DNA of 64,000 nt from Ferrithrix thermotolerans DSM 19514. Lineage in GTDB: Bacteria > Actinomycetota > Acidimicrobiia > Acidimicrobiales > CAIXPF01. The position numbers and the translations under genes were made by a program. Position 1 is the first letter of the stretch. Each line of letters starts with the position of its first letter. Below the pieces are notes generated by a model. That model made no database searches, had not been told where the DNA came from, and was given only the letters and a program-made list of their open reading frames with translations. The stretch lies in contig CAMDQT010000014.1 of the NCBI GenBank assembly GCA_945906305.1, positions 1 through 64,000 of the forward strand, read 5' to 3'. Shown piece by piece: positions 1 to 8,346 of the stretch.

Positions 1-1
1 C

Positions 2-505
2 GGTCAAGGCCGGGAGTTGACCGACGACGAGGTTGTCGACGTGCTGCCCGAGCAGTTGCAACCGCTGCTGGCGGGTACCGACTACGTCTTCCCCAACAAC
101 AGCCGTCGTCGTGTCCCGGCGGTGACGTACCTGCTGGTGGCGTTGGTCTGTGTCGTGGTGTACGTGCTGTTCAATGATGCGCCTGCGGTCAATGGCGGAT
201 GGCTCGGGGCGGCGGTGTTGCTGGCGGCGGCGGGGGTTTACTGCTGGCTGGCCGGTGCCAACTTGGCCGTGGACGAACGTGATGCGCTCGTGGCGGCTAC
301 CGCGGACGTCGGCTTCCCAGTCGGTCATGCTTCCGTACAGCTGAGCTGGCGAGGTCCGCTGTGTCGACCCACCTGGCGGGTGCTGCTGTACTCGGCTGAG
401 GAGCAGCCGGTGACCCGGGCTCTGGTGCTGGTCGACGGTTTTGACGCCAAAATCATCGAGCGCGTCGTCGAAGACAACCCCGAGGACTGGGCGGAGCTGA
501 GCTGA
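2..505 (+). CDS. Hypothetical two-TM membrane protein (probably 5'-partial)
   Basis: The frame is open to the left edge of the window. A TTG at 17 could start it but has no spaced ribosome site, so the true N-terminus probably lies upstream. Two hydrophobic segments are visible, one starting AVTYLLVALV and one starting GWLGAAVLLA, each about 20 residues, with a short acidic N-terminal part before and a C-terminal domain of about 75 residues after them. I recognise no catalytic motif or family. It ends 24 nt from the convergent gene at 530. Function unknown. Confidence 0.6.
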   Translation, partial: GQGRELTDDEVVDVLPEQLQPLLAGTDYVFPNNSRRRVPAVTYLLVALVCVVVYVLFNDAPAVNGGWLGAAVLLAAAGVYCWLAGANLAVDERDALVAATADVGFPVGHASVQLSWRGPLCRPTWRVLLYSAEEQPVTRALVLVDGFDAKIIERVVEDNPEDWAELS

Positions 506-529
506 GCTGAGCGTGGCCGCCGCGCCTGC

Positions 530-1078
530 TTAGTGCCCGCAGCGCCGGGCGGCGTCGAGCACCGCCGCCATCTCATCGAGCGCAGTCCGCCCGCAAGCGA
601 CAAGTTCTCGCAACAGTTCGTGGGCATCGCTGGGTGCTCCGTTGACCGTGCAGGGTCGAGCCCAAGCCTTCAGCGGGGTGGTGGACACCCGGTCTGCGGC
701 GGCGAGCAGGGCACGTAGCAGCCTGGTCAGGGTGAGGGCCGCATCCGGTCCATTGGCCGCAGGCGGCGGCGACTCGAAGAGGTCGAGCGGAAGTTCCGGC
801 CGCTCCAAAAAGGACACTCGGGCTAGGGCCGCGTCGAGCGCCTCCACGCGGTCAGCAGTGGCGGCCAACCTGGCGTTGACCGACCAACCACGCCACACCG
901 CCGTACTGCACGGCACGTCGGCGCGGGCAAGTGTCGTAGCGCTGACCAAGGCCCCAAAGCGACGGGCGTAGGATCGCAGCGCCACTTCGGCGTCGGGTGG
1001 GCTGAGCTGGTCAAGCTGGTGGCGATCCATCGACGGTGACTCTAGGAGCCGTAGCAGCCTTGCTAGGGTGGGGATCAT
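530..1078 (-). CDS. Hypothetical helical protein
   Basis: A protein of about 182 residues, rich in Ala, Leu and Arg, predicted mostly helical, with no signal peptide, membrane segment or motif I recognise. The start is ATG at 1078 or GTG at 1081. It is transcribed divergently from the pgsA-like gene across a 74-nt gap and converges on the gene ending at 505. Lack of a shared operon partner leaves its role open. Long Ala/Arg-rich frames arise by chance in such GC-rich DNA, but no better frame covers this interval. Confidence 0.5.
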   Translation of the reverse strand: MIPTLARLLRLLESPSMDRHQLDQLSPPDAEVALRSYARRFGALVSATTLARADVPCSTAVWRGWSVNARLAATADRVEALDAALARVSFLERPELPLDLFESPPPAANGPDAALTLTRLLRALLAAADRVSTTPLKAWARPCTVNGAPSDAHELLRELVACGRTALDEMAAVLDAARRCGH

Positions 1079-1152
1079 CACGACAGGGCTGACGTGCTTT
1101 GGTGGCGGGCCGATCGGCCACCACCACGTTCTAGCCGGGGAGACGGACCGTA

Positions 1153-1842
1153 ATGTTTGACGGCCGGTGGCGCAGCACCATAGAAGAAGGACTCAAGCCG
1201 TTGGGAACCGGGCTGCGCCGGGCCGGGGTCAGCGCCGACGTGGTCACGGTGGTTGGCATCGTGATGGCTGGTGCCACCGCCACGGCCATTGGCGTCGGCC
1301 AGTTCCGCCTCGCGGTGCTGTTGTTGTGCCTGACCGGCGTGCCCGATGCGCTCGACGGCGCGGTGGCGAAGGCATCGGGCACCGCCTCAACGCGTGGCGC
1401 CTATTTCGATTCGGTGGCCGATCGCTTCACGGACTTCCTGCTTTTCGGTGGTTGTGCCTGGTACCTCGCCCCTCAGGGCCGCATTGTTCTGCTTCCCTTC
1501 GCGCTTGCCGGTGCCGCGTCGCTTGTTTCCTACCAACGGGCGAAGGCCGAGAGCCTTGGCTTCAATGCCCGTGGTGGGTTGATGGAACGAGCCGAACGTT
1601 TCTTGGCGCTCGGCTTCGCCCTGTTGTTCTCCGAGCTGCTCGTCCCCGTGTTGTGGGTGATGCTCGCTTTGACTGCCGCCACCGCGCTGCAGCGTTTCGT
1701 CAAGGTGTGGCGCCAGGCCGACAAGCCGGTTGCACCGCGGGCCAACCGGCGTCGTCCGACCCGAACCCGCCCCCGTCGTCCGGTGGCGGAACGTGCCGAG
1801 CAGTGGCGTAACCAGATCGAGGCGCGGCGCGCTGCCCGCTAG
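1153..1842 (+). CDS. pgsA: CDP-alcohol phosphatidyltransferase, probable phosphatidylinositol phosphate synthase
   Basis: A membrane enzyme of 229 residues that should transfer a phosphatidyl group from CDP-diacylglycerol to an alcohol phosphate. The family signature D-x2-D-G-x2-A-x9-G-x3-D-x3-D is complete: D65, D68, G69, A72, G82, D86, D90, with Lys73 where Arg is usual. Several hydrophobic segments surround it and the last 50 residues are very basic. The next two genes are PatA-like and PimA-like, the order seen in mycobacteria, where this enzyme makes phosphatidylinositol phosphate. That context favours inositol phosphate over glycerol phosphate as acceptor. GGGGAG lies about 10 nt before the ATG. 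Confidence 0.85.
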   Translation: MFDGRWRSTIEEGLKPLGTGLRRAGVSADVVTVVGIVMAGATATAIGVGQFRLAVLLLCLTGVPDALDGAVAKASGTASTRGAYFDSVADRFTDFLLFGGCAWYLAPQGRIVLLPFALAGAASLVSYQRAKAESLGFNARGGLMERAERFLALGFALLFSELLVPVLWVMLALTAATALQRFVKVWRQADKPVAPRANRRRPTRTRPRRPVAERAEQWRNQIEARRAAR

Positions 1843-1849
1843 GACGGGG

Positions 1850-2776
1850 CTGAGCATCCGACCCCGTCTGGTCACCGCGGCGTACCGCTACGGTTCGGTC
1901 CTAGCCCGGGCCCTGCCGAGGCCCGTGGCGCTTGCCCTGGCCGAGATCGGCGGAAGGATCGCCGTTCGGGCCATGCCCGAACGGGCCTTTCTGGTGGCAC
2001 GTAATCTGGAACGGATCGCCGCTGGGCCGCTCGAAGCGGGGCAACGCCGCCGGCAGGTCCGCCGGGTGTTTGCGTCCTACGCCCGCTACTGGGTGGAGTC
2101 TTTCCGCCTGCCCCGTCTTGGCGATGCCGAGTTGGATCAAGGCCATGACGTCACCGGCTACGAGCATGTGGCGGCGGCGATGGAGGGGGGCCGCGGCATG
2201 ATCTTGGTGTTGGCCCACCTTGGCGGGTGGGAGTGGTCGGCGTACTGGCTGGCCAGAATCACCCGTTTACGGATCACCGCGGTGGTCGAGCCGCTCCAGC
2301 CGCCGGAGTTGATGGCCTGGTTCAGGGATTTCCGTCAGTCATTGGGGATGACTGTCGTGGCGTTGGGCCCGACCGCGGGCCACGAGGTCTTGGCCGCGTT
2401 GCGTCGCAATGAGGTCGTCTGCCTGGTCGCGGATCGGGACCTCAGCGGGGGTGGCGTGCAGGTCGACTTTCTCGGTGAGCAGACCACCCTGCCCGCTGGT
2501 CCGGCCATGTTGGCGCTGCGGGCCGGGGTGCCGCTGTGCCCCGCAGCGGTGTACTTCCATGGTCGGTATGGGCACCGGACGATCGTGCGACCTCCGCTTG
2601 AGCTCACCCGAACGGGTGGCCTTCGGGCCGACGTGGCGCGGCTCACCCAGGTCATCGCGGACGAACTTGGCGCATTGGTGCAGGCCGCACCGGAACAATG
2701 GCATGTCATGCAACCCAACTGGCCCAGCGACCTTGAAGCCCTCGAACGGTACCGAAGCGGGCTCGGCCCGGCCTGA
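1850..2776 (+). CDS. patA: PatA-like lysophospholipid acyltransferase (phosphatidylinositol mannoside acyltransferase)
   Basis: An LpxL/HtrB-type acyltransferase, expected to acylate a mannose of phosphatidylinositol mannosides at the inner membrane face. The catalytic H-x4-D/E motif reads HLGGWE. Blocks typical of mycobacterial PatA follow: VVCLVADRDL, GVQVDFLGE and a C-terminal WHVMQPNW. The start is uncertain. An ATG at 1730 and a GTG at 1793 both lie inside the preceding gene, whereas CTG at 1850 follows AGGA by 5 nt and gives the N-terminus expected from family alignment. It sits between the PIP synthase and PimA genes, consistent with one pathway. Confidence 0.82.
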   Translation: MSIRPRLVTAAYRYGSVLARALPRPVALALAEIGGRIAVRAMPERAFLVARNLERIAAGPLEAGQRRRQVRRVFASYARYWVESFRLPRLGDAELDQGHDVTGYEHVAAAMEGGRGMILVLAHLGGWEWSAYWLARITRLRITAVVEPLQPPELMAWFRDFRQSLGMTVVALGPTAGHEVLAALRRNEVVCLVADRDLSGGGVQVDFLGEQTTLPAGPAMLALRAGVPLCPAAVYFHGRYGHRTIVRPPLELTRTGGLRADVARLTQVIADELGALVQAAPEQWHVMQPNWPSDLEALERYRSGLGPA

Positions 2777-2808
2777 GAGGACCGCGTCGGCAAGCTTCAC
2801 CGGTGCGA

Positions 2809-2814
2809 TACGTT
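2809..2814 (+). promoter_or_regulatory. -10 hexamer TACGTT for pimA
   Basis: TACGTT lies 7 nt before the GTG at 2822, the spacing of a leaderless transcript. It supports GTG 2822 over the TTG at 2813 as the start. Confidence 0.5.
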
Positions 2815-2821
2815 GGGCCCG

Positions 2822-3946
2822 GTGCGCGTCGGTCTGTTCTCTCCGTACAGCCTGACCCGGCCGGGAGGCGTGCAGGGGCAGGTTCTCGGGTTGGCCCGAG
2901 CGCTGAGAACGGCAGGACACGAGGTGCGGGTGCTCGGCCCCTGCGATGGGGCACCGCCCGATCCCGGGGTGATCCCACTGGGTAACTCCGTGCCCATCGA
3001 GGCGAACGGTTCGATTGCCGCCCTCGCGCCGGACCCCTCGGCGCAGCTTCGAACCATCCGCTCGCTGTGGGACGAAGCGTTTGATGTCGTGCACCTGCAC
3101 GAGCCTTTCGCCCCTGGGCCCACCTCCACCGCTTTGCTCATCGGCGATGCGCCGCTGGTGGGGACCTTCCATGCCGCGGGGACGAGCGCCCCGTACCGCT
3201 ACATGCTGCCGCTCATCCGGTACTTCGCGACCTGGTTGTCGATACGAGTGGCGGTATCCAAGGACGCTCGCACGCTCGCCGCGGCGGCGACGGGATGTTC
3301 CTTTGAGTTGCTGTTCAACGGCGTCGAGGTGGAGCGCTTTGCGACAGCGGATCCCTGGCCGACCACGGTGCCGACCATCACCTTCCTGGGTCGGCACGAG
3401 CCCCGCAAGGGTCTCGCCGAGCTGCTCGAGGCGGTCCGACGCATGCCCGAGGAACTTGAAGTGTGGGTGATGTCCGACGGTCCACAGACTGAGGCGTTGC
3501 GGGCCCGTCATGCTCACGATCCGCGCATCATTTGGCTTGGGCGCGTCTCCGAGGAGGAGAAGGCCCGGCGCCTGCGGGCCAGCGAGGTGTTCTGCGCGCC
3601 GTCGCTGGGCGGCGAATCCTTCGGTGTCGTGTTGGCCGAAGCGATGGCGGCGGGCACTGCGGTGGTGGCCTCCGACCTGGCCGGTTACCGCAACGCCGCC
3701 CGGCCGGGCCGTGACGCGCTGCTGGTCCCGCCGGGTGATGTCGACGCCCTCGCCGCCGCGCTCAGGTCCCTCCTCGGCGACGAGTCCCGCCGAGCAGAAT
3801 TGGTCGCTGCCGGCCGTGCCCGGGCGCAGGAGCTGTCCATGGATCGGCTCGCCGAGTGTTATGTCGAGATCTACGAACGTGCCATCGCGCAGGGGCCCAC
3901 CGGTCGGCCCTGGGGGCAGCGTCGTCGAGGACATTCCCCGACCTAG
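2822..3946 (+). CDS. pimA: PimA-like phosphatidylinositol alpha-mannosyltransferase (GT4)
   Basis: A GT-B fold glycosyltransferase of 374 residues, close to the 378 of mycobacterial PimA, which puts the first mannose from GDP-mannose on phosphatidylinositol at the cytoplasmic membrane face. The N-terminus MRVGLFSPYS with PGGVQGQV matches the PimA donor and lipid loop. The C-terminal half has GRHEPRKGL and the GT4 E-x7-E in ESFGVVLAE, followed by a DLAGYRNA loop. The start GTG at 2822 is set by the family N-terminus and the -10 hexamer 7 nt upstream. It completes a pgsA-patA-pimA cluster. Confidence 0.85.
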   Translation: MRVGLFSPYSLTRPGGVQGQVLGLARALRTAGHEVRVLGPCDGAPPDPGVIPLGNSVPIEANGSIAALAPDPSAQLRTIRSLWDEAFDVVHLHEPFAPGPTSTALLIGDAPLVGTFHAAGTSAPYRYMLPLIRYFATWLSIRVAVSKDARTLAAAATGCSFELLFNGVEVERFATADPWPTTVPTITFLGRHEPRKGLAELLEAVRRMPEELEVWVMSDGPQTEALRARHAHDPRIIWLGRVSEEEKARRLRASEVFCAPSLGGESFGVVLAEAMAAGTAVVASDLAGYRNAARPGRDALLVPPGDVDALAAALRSLLGDESRRAELVAAGRARAQELSMDRLAECYVEIYERAIAQGPTGRPWGQRRRGHSPT

Positions 3947-3960
3947 CGCGGGGTGGCCGC

Positions 3961-3966
3961 TACCAT
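3961..3966 (+). promoter_or_regulatory. -10 hexamer TACCAT for lemA
   Basis: TACCAT sits 6 nt before the GTG at 3973. No ribosome site intervenes, so a leaderless mRNA is likely. Confidence 0.6.
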
Positions 3967-3972
3967 CGGTGC

Positions 3973-4527
3973 GTGCTCATCTTCGTCGTTATCCTCGTTG
4001 CGCTCGCCGTGGTGGTGATCTTCCTCATCGCCACCTACAACGGTCTCGTCAAGCTTCGCAACCGCATCGAAGCGGCCTGGGCCCAGATCGATGTGCAGCT
4101 GAAACGCCGCTATGACCTGATCCCCAACCTCATCGAGACCGTCAAGGGCTATGCGACGCACGAGCGCACCACCCTCGAGTCTGTTATTGCGGCTCGAAAC
4201 CGGGCCATGAGCGCACCTAGCGGGAGCCACGAGCAGGCCGAGGCCGAGAACGCCATTACTGGTGCGCTGCGTCAGATTTTCGCCCTGTCCGAGGCCTATC
4301 CCGATCTCAAGGCCAACCAGAATTTCGCCCAGCTCCAAGAGGAGCTCACCACCACCGAGGACCGCATCGCCTATTCGCGTCAGTTCTTCAACGACTCGGT
4401 GCTCAAGTACAACAACAAGATCGAGGTGTTCCCCGCGGTCTTGTTAGCCAACGCGATGGGTTTCAAGGCCCGCGAGTATTTCGAGGCCGACGACGACTCG
4501 CGCGGTCCGGTTCAAGTCAAGTTCTGA
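3973..4527 (+). CDS. lemA: LemA family protein
   Basis: A 184-residue protein with one N-terminal membrane helix (about residues 2-22) followed by the helical LemA core. Family hallmarks are visible: YNGLVKLRNR, AWAQIDVQLKRRYDLIPNL and a C-terminal segment ending KAREYFEAD. The molecular function of LemA is not settled. Like many bacterial copies it is directly followed by an htpX metalloprotease gene, only 6 nt away, which suggests a shared envelope quality-control role. The GTG start at 3973 puts the membrane helix at the extreme N-terminus and is the only start compatible with the upstream -10 hexamer. Confidence 0.9.
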   Translation: MLIFVVILVALAVVVIFLIATYNGLVKLRNRIEAAWAQIDVQLKRRYDLIPNLIETVKGYATHERTTLESVIAARNRAMSAPSGSHEQAEAENAITGALRQIFALSEAYPDLKANQNFAQLQEELTTTEDRIAYSRQFFNDSVLKYNNKIEVFPAVLLANAMGFKAREYFEADDDSRGPVQVKF

Positions 4528-4533
4528 GGACTC

Positions 4534-5433
4534 ATGTACGACCAGGTCGCCCAGAACCGGCGTCGGTCGATGGTGCTGATCGCGGGGTTCTTCCTGTTCA
4601 CCGCGCTCACTGCCATCGCCGTTTCTTTCGGATTGGGCTTCGGCACCCCAGGTATCATCATCGCCGTCCTCATTGCTGCCAGCGCGGCGATCATGGGGTA
4701 CTGGAAGAGCGACCGTGTCGCGCTCGCCGTGAGCCGGGCGTATCCGGCGGATGAGACCACCTTCGCTCGCTACCACAACGTGGTCGAGGGCCTCTGCATA
4801 GCGAGCGGCCTGCCCAAACCGCGCCTGTACATCGTGCACGATGTGGCCCCCAACGCTTTCGCCACCGGTCGTAACCCCAAACATGGCGCGGTGGCGGTGA
4901 CGACGGGATTGCTCGAGACGATGAACCGGGTGGAGCTCGAGGGCGTATTGGCGCACGAACTCTCCCACATCAAGAACTACGACATCTTGGTATCCACCCT
5001 GGCGGTGGTGATGGTTGGTGTGGTCACGCTGGTGGCGGACATCAGCCTGCGGTTTTCGTTGCTCTCCGGCTCGCGCCGGCGCAAAGCTGAGGACAGCATG
5101 GGTTTGGTCTTGGTCGTGGTCGGCCTGCTGCTCGCCATCATCGGTCCGATCATCGCCAAGCTGATGCAGATGGCCATAACCCGTCGGCGGGAATCGCTGG
5201 CGGACCTCTCCGCGGTGCAGATGACCCGCTATCCGCCCGGGTTGATCTCCGCCTTGCAGAAGCTTGAGGCCGAACCGACCGTGGTCCGCTCGGGTTCGCG
5301 CGCCACCGCCCACATGTGGATTGAGGACCCGATGGCCCAAACGCCGAGTGAGGGGCGGATGTCTCGGCTGAACCGTATGTTCAACACGCACCCACCCATC
5401 GCCGAGCGCATCGCTGCGCTACGGGAGTTGTAA
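4534..5433 (+). CDS. htpX: HtpX-type membrane zinc metalloprotease (M48)
   Basis: A 299-residue integral membrane protease expected to degrade damaged membrane proteins. The zinc site is complete: HELSH at residues 141-145 and the third ligand Glu220 in ESLAD. Two N-terminal membrane helices (about 12-56) precede the catalytic region, and two more hydrophobic stretches follow the HExxH motif. The C-terminus carries the family NTHPPIAERI block. It is co-directional with lemA 6 nt upstream, the usual pairing. Confidence 0.93.
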   Translation: MYDQVAQNRRRSMVLIAGFFLFTALTAIAVSFGLGFGTPGIIIAVLIAASAAIMGYWKSDRVALAVSRAYPADETTFARYHNVVEGLCIASGLPKPRLYIVHDVAPNAFATGRNPKHGAVAVTTGLLETMNRVELEGVLAHELSHIKNYDILVSTLAVVMVGVVTLVADISLRFSLLSGSRRRKAEDSMGLVLVVVGLLLAIIGPIIAKLMQMAITRRRESLADLSAVQMTRYPPGLISALQKLEAEPTVVRSGSRATAHMWIEDPMAQTPSEGRMSRLNRMFNTHPPIAERIAALREL

Positions 5434-5480
5434 GCCGGAAGATCCGCTACGTCGGGTTCGGTCAGAGCGGCTCGTCCGGT

Positions 5481-5486
5481 TACCAT
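5481..5486 (+). promoter_or_regulatory. -10 hexamer TACCAT for pdxS
   Basis: TACCAT lies 7 nt before the ATG at 5494 and repeats the lemA hexamer exactly; no ribosome site lies between. Probable leaderless promoter. Confidence 0.6.
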
Positions 5487-5493
5487 CGGCGCC

Positions 5494-6393
5494 ATGACGC
5501 AGCAGCCGAGCGGAACGAAGCAGACGGGCACGATCGCGGTTAAGCGGGGGCTGGCCGAGATGCTCAAGGGTGGCGTGATCATGGATGTGGTCACCCCCGA
5601 ACACGCCAAGATCGCCGAGGATGCCGGTGCCGTCGCGGTTATGGCCTTGGAGCGGGTTCCGGCCGATATTCGGGTGCAGGGCGGTGTGGCGCGCATGTCC
5701 GATCCGGACATGATCGAGGGCATCAAGGACGTGGTCAGCATCCCGGTGATGGCCAAGGCCCGTATCGGACACTTCGTCGAGGCGCAGATCCTCCAGGCGC
5801 TCGGGGTCGACTACATCGACGAGTCCGAGGTCCTCACCCCGGCCGATGAGGCCCATCACATCGACAAGTTCGCCTTCACTGTGCCGTTCGTGTGTGGGGC
5901 GACCAACCTTGGCGAGGCCCTGCGCCGCATCAGCGAGGGTGCCTGCCTGATCCGTTCCAAGGGCGAGGCGGGTACCGGCAACATCGTGGAGGCCGTACGC
6001 CACCTTCGTTCGATCACCGGCGACATTCGTCGTATCACTCAGGCAGACTCGGCCGAGTTGTTCGACTGGGCGAAGAAACTTCAGGCTCCGCTGCCTCTGG
6101 TGCAAGAGATCGCCGAGACGGGCTGGCTGCCGGTGCCGATGTTCTGCGCCGGTGGTATTGCCGGTCCGGCCGATGCCGCCCTCGCCATGCAACTTGGAGC
6201 GGAGTCCGTCTTCGTCGGATCCGGCATCTTCAAGTCGAGTGCCCCGGAGAAACGAGCCAAGGCCATCGTCGAGGCCACCACGCACTTCCGTGACGCCGAT
6301 ATTCTGGCCAAGGTCAGTCGAGGCCTCGGCCAAGCGATGACCGGCATCGGCATGGATCAACTCACCACCAAGCTCGCTGATCGGGGCTGGTGA
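5494..6393 (+). CDS. pdxS: Pyridoxal 5'-phosphate synthase, synthase subunit PdxS
   Basis: The lyase-type subunit of the deoxyxylulose-independent vitamin B6 pathway. It condenses ribose 5-phosphate, glyceraldehyde 3-phosphate and ammonia into PLP, with ammonia supplied by PdxT. At 299 residues it has normal family length. Visible active-site blocks are MDVVTPE with Asp31, MAKARIGH with the Schiff-base Lys88, and [10 protein letters not shown] with Lys156, the second catalytic lysine. The phosphate-binding [13 protein letters not shown] and FVGSGIF segments follow. Its partner gene pdxT begins 79 nt downstream. Confidence 0.96.
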   Translation: MTQQPSGTKQTGTIAVKRGLAEMLKGGVIMDVVTPEHAKIAEDAGAVAVMALERVPADIRVQGGVARMSDPDMIEGIKDVVSIPVMAKARIGHFVEAQILQALGVDYIDESEVLTPADEAHHIDKFAFTVPFVCGATNLGEALRRISEGACLIRSKGEAGTGNIVEAVRHLRSITGDIRRITQADSAELFDWAKKLQAPLPLVQEIAETGWLPVPMFCAGGIAGPADAALAMQLGAESVFVGSGIFKSSAPEKRAKAIVEATTHFRDADILAKVSRGLGQAMTGIGMDQLTTKLADRGW

Positions 6394-6460
6394 GTCCAAC
6401 GTCGCCATCCTGCGCTGCCCGTAGCGGGCCGGGTAGCGTGTCGGCCCATGCTCGGTGATC

Positions 6461-6465
6461 GGAGG
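6461..6465 (+). promoter_or_regulatory. Ribosome binding site GGAGG that decides the pdxT start
   Basis: GGAGG is spaced 7 nt from the GTG at 6473, and sits after the upstream in-frame GTG at 6455, so 6473 is the likely start. Confidence 0.6.
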
Positions 6466-6472
6466 CCCCCAG

Positions 6473-7042
6473 GTGCGTGTGGGCGTGCTCGCAGTGCAAG
6501 GGGCGTTCGCGCGTCATGGGGCGGCGCTCGCTGAACTTGGTGTCGAACCGGTTTTCGTACGCACGCCGGCCCACTTGGTCGGGGTCCAGGCGCTAGTGAT
6601 GCCGGGCGGCGAGTCCACCGCGATGTCGCGTTTGCTGATGACGTCGGGGCTCTTCGACGCCATTGCCGACCGCCTCAACGATGGTCTGGCGGTGTTCGGG
6701 ACCTGTGCTGGCATGATCCTGTTGGCCCGCGAGGTTCTCGATGGTCGGCCCGACCAGCGCAGCTTTGGTGTCATTGACCTGACCGTGCGCCGAAACGGGT
6801 ACGGCAGGCAGGTGGACAGCTTCGAGCAGGACCTAGCGGTGAGTGGCCTTGAAGACCCGTTCCACGCCGTGTTCATCCGTGCCCCGGTCGTGACGCGGGT
6901 CGGCTCTGCGGCCGAGGTGCTCGCCGAATACGAGGGCATTCCCGTGGTGGTGCGGCAGGGCCGCGTCACCGTTACATCCTTTCATCCCGAACTCACCGAA
7001 GATCATCGGCTGCACGCGCAGTTCCTGCAGGAGGTTGGTTGA
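6473..7042 (+). CDS. pdxT: Pyridoxal 5'-phosphate synthase, glutaminase subunit PdxT
   Basis: A class I glutamine amidotransferase of 189 residues that hydrolyses glutamine and channels ammonia to PdxS. The catalytic triad is visible: Cys78 in GTCAGM, His171 and Glu173 in FHPE. The glutamine-binding PGGEST motif is present. The N-terminus MRVGVLAVQGAF matches the family when translation begins at GTG 6473. The yebC gene begins 3 nt after its stop, the same neighbour order as in mycobacteria. Confidence 0.94.
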   Translation: MRVGVLAVQGAFARHGAALAELGVEPVFVRTPAHLVGVQALVMPGGESTAMSRLLMTSGLFDAIADRLNDGLAVFGTCAGMILLAREVLDGRPDQRSFGVIDLTVRRNGYGRQVDSFEQDLAVSGLEDPFHAVFIRAPVVTRVGSAAEVLAEYEGIPVVVRQGRVTVTSFHPELTEDHRLHAQFLQEVG

Positions 7043-7045
7043 GCC

Positions 7046-7795
7046 ATGTCCGGCCATTCGAAATGGGCAACGATCAAGCACAAAAAGGGCGCGGCGGACA
7101 AGGCCCGAGGCAAGTTGTGGGCCAAGCTGATCCGCCAAGTAGAGGTAGCGGCGCGGGCCGGTGGCGGCGATCTCGACGCCAACCCCACCCTGCGCACGAT
7201 GGTGGACAAGGCCAAGGGTGCCTCCGTGCCGAACGACACCATCGAGCGGGCGATCAAGCGGGCCACCGGCGAACTCGAAGGGGTCCACTACGAGTCCGCA
7301 ACCTATGAGGGTTACGCCCCCGATGGTGTGGCGGTGTTCGTTGAGGCACTGACCGACAACCGCAACCGCACCTCGGCGGACGTTCGGCACCTGTTCTCCA
7401 AGAACGGTGGGTCCATCGCCGAACCGGGTTCGGTGGCCTGGCAATTCGAGCGCAAGGGCATCATCTCCGTGCTTCGAGCGGTGGCCGAGGACGATCTGAT
7501 GCTCGTGGCGCTCGACGGTGGCGCCGAGGACATCATCGACGAGGGCGACACGTGGCGGGTTAGTTGCGAGCCCACGAACCTCGCTGCGGTACGGGCTGCG
7601 CTCGACGGGGCTCGCATCGCCTATAGCTCGGCGGAGGTCACCTGGCTGCCCAAGGCCACCGTCGAGTTGCTCACCACCGAGGCCGCCAAGCGGGTGCTGA
7701 AACTCATCGATGCCCTCGACGACCATGACGACGTGCAGGATGTGTACGCCAATTTCGACATCCCCGATCACATTCTGCAGTCGGTTGACGCATGA
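7046..7795 (+). CDS. yebC: YebC/TACO1 family protein
   Basis: A 249-residue YebC/TACO1 family protein, proposed either as a DNA-binding transcription factor or as a translation factor that helps ribosomes through proline stretches. The diagnostic N-terminus MSGHSKWATIKHKKG is exact, followed by PNDTIERAIKR, YEGYAPDGVAVFVE and NRNRTSADVRH. It lies between pdxT and the peroxiredoxin gene and just before ruvC, the conserved actinobacterial setting. Its TGA overlaps the next gene's ATG (ATGA), implying translational coupling. Confidence 0.95.
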   Translation: MSGHSKWATIKHKKGAADKARGKLWAKLIRQVEVAARAGGGDLDANPTLRTMVDKAKGASVPNDTIERAIKRATGELEGVHYESATYEGYAPDGVAVFVEALTDNRNRTSADVRHLFSKNGGSIAEPGSVAWQFERKGIISVLRAVAEDDLMLVALDGGAEDIIDEGDTWRVSCEPTNLAAVRAALDGARIAYSSAEVTWLPKATVELLTTEAAKRVLKLIDALDDHDDVQDVYANFDIPDHILQSVDA

Positions 7796-8280
7796 ACGCC
7801 GGGGCCCTTGCCGTCGGTGCGGACGCCCCTGATTTCAGCCTTGCCGGTACCGACGGCACGGTGGGGGGCCATCGCCACTACCGCTTGAGCGACTACCGCG
7901 GCGACCCCGTGGTCCTGGTGTTCTACCCGGGTGACGATTCGCCGATTTGTACCCGCCAACTGGTGGCCTACACCCGTGATTTCCCTGCGCTGAGCGAACA
8001 GGGGGCGATCATGTTGGCCCTTAGCCCCCAGGACGTGGCCAGCCATGACCGCTTCGCCGCGGCCCATGGTGGCTTCGCGTTTCCGCTGCTGGCCGATGTC
8101 GACAAAGCCGTCGGCGCCGCCTACGGCATCCTCGGTCCGCTGGGGTTTTACCGGCGGTCCATCTTTGTGCTGGATCGAAGCGGGGTGATCCGCTATCGGC
8201 ACCGGTCCTTAACCGGTCTCGGATTCCAGTCCAGCGAGACGCTGGTCGAGGCGCTACGAGAGGCACTCGATCCCCAGTGA
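7792..8280 (+). CDS. Bcp/AhpC-type peroxiredoxin with a single cysteine
   Basis: A thioredoxin-fold peroxiredoxin of 162 residues of the bacterioferritin comigratory protein type, reducing hydroperoxides in the cytoplasm. Cys53 in SPICTRQL is the peroxidatic residue. Position 58, where most Bcp proteins carry the resolving Cys, is Val, and no other Cys exists in the chain, so this should be a 1-Cys enzyme that needs an external thiol. It starts in a 4-nt overlap with the yebC stop and ends before the ruvC promoter. Confidence 0.85.
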   Translation: MNAGALAVGADAPDFSLAGTDGTVGGHRHYRLSDYRGDPVVLVFYPGDDSPICTRQLVAYTRDFPALSEQGAIMLALSPQDVASHDRFAAAHGGFAFPLLADVDKAVGAAYGILGPLGFYRRSIFVLDRSGVIRYRHRSLTGLGFQSSETLVEALREALDPQ

Positions 8281-8333
8281 TGGCGATGCTCGGGCCTGCG
8301 GCCGCCATCCGCGTTGGAGGCGCGTCCGACCGG

Positions 8334-8339
8334 TAGCAT
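8334..8339 (+). promoter_or_regulatory. -10 hexamer TAGCAT for ruvCAB
   Basis: TAGCAT lies 7 nt before the GTG at 8347, supporting that start over the upstream in-frame ATG at 8314. Confidence 0.55.
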
Positions 8340-8346
8340 CGCACAG

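Noticed and set aside
2339-3934. A 531-residue open frame on the minus strand across patA and pimA
   Set aside because: It shadows two well-recognised genes, spans their boundary and has no motif.
6436-6450. TAGCGT followed 8 nt later by ATG, resembling a leaderless start for pdxT
   Set aside because: ATG 6448 is out of frame with pdxT, whose start at GTG 6473 has a good GGAGG. The hexamer may still be a promoter with a short leader.
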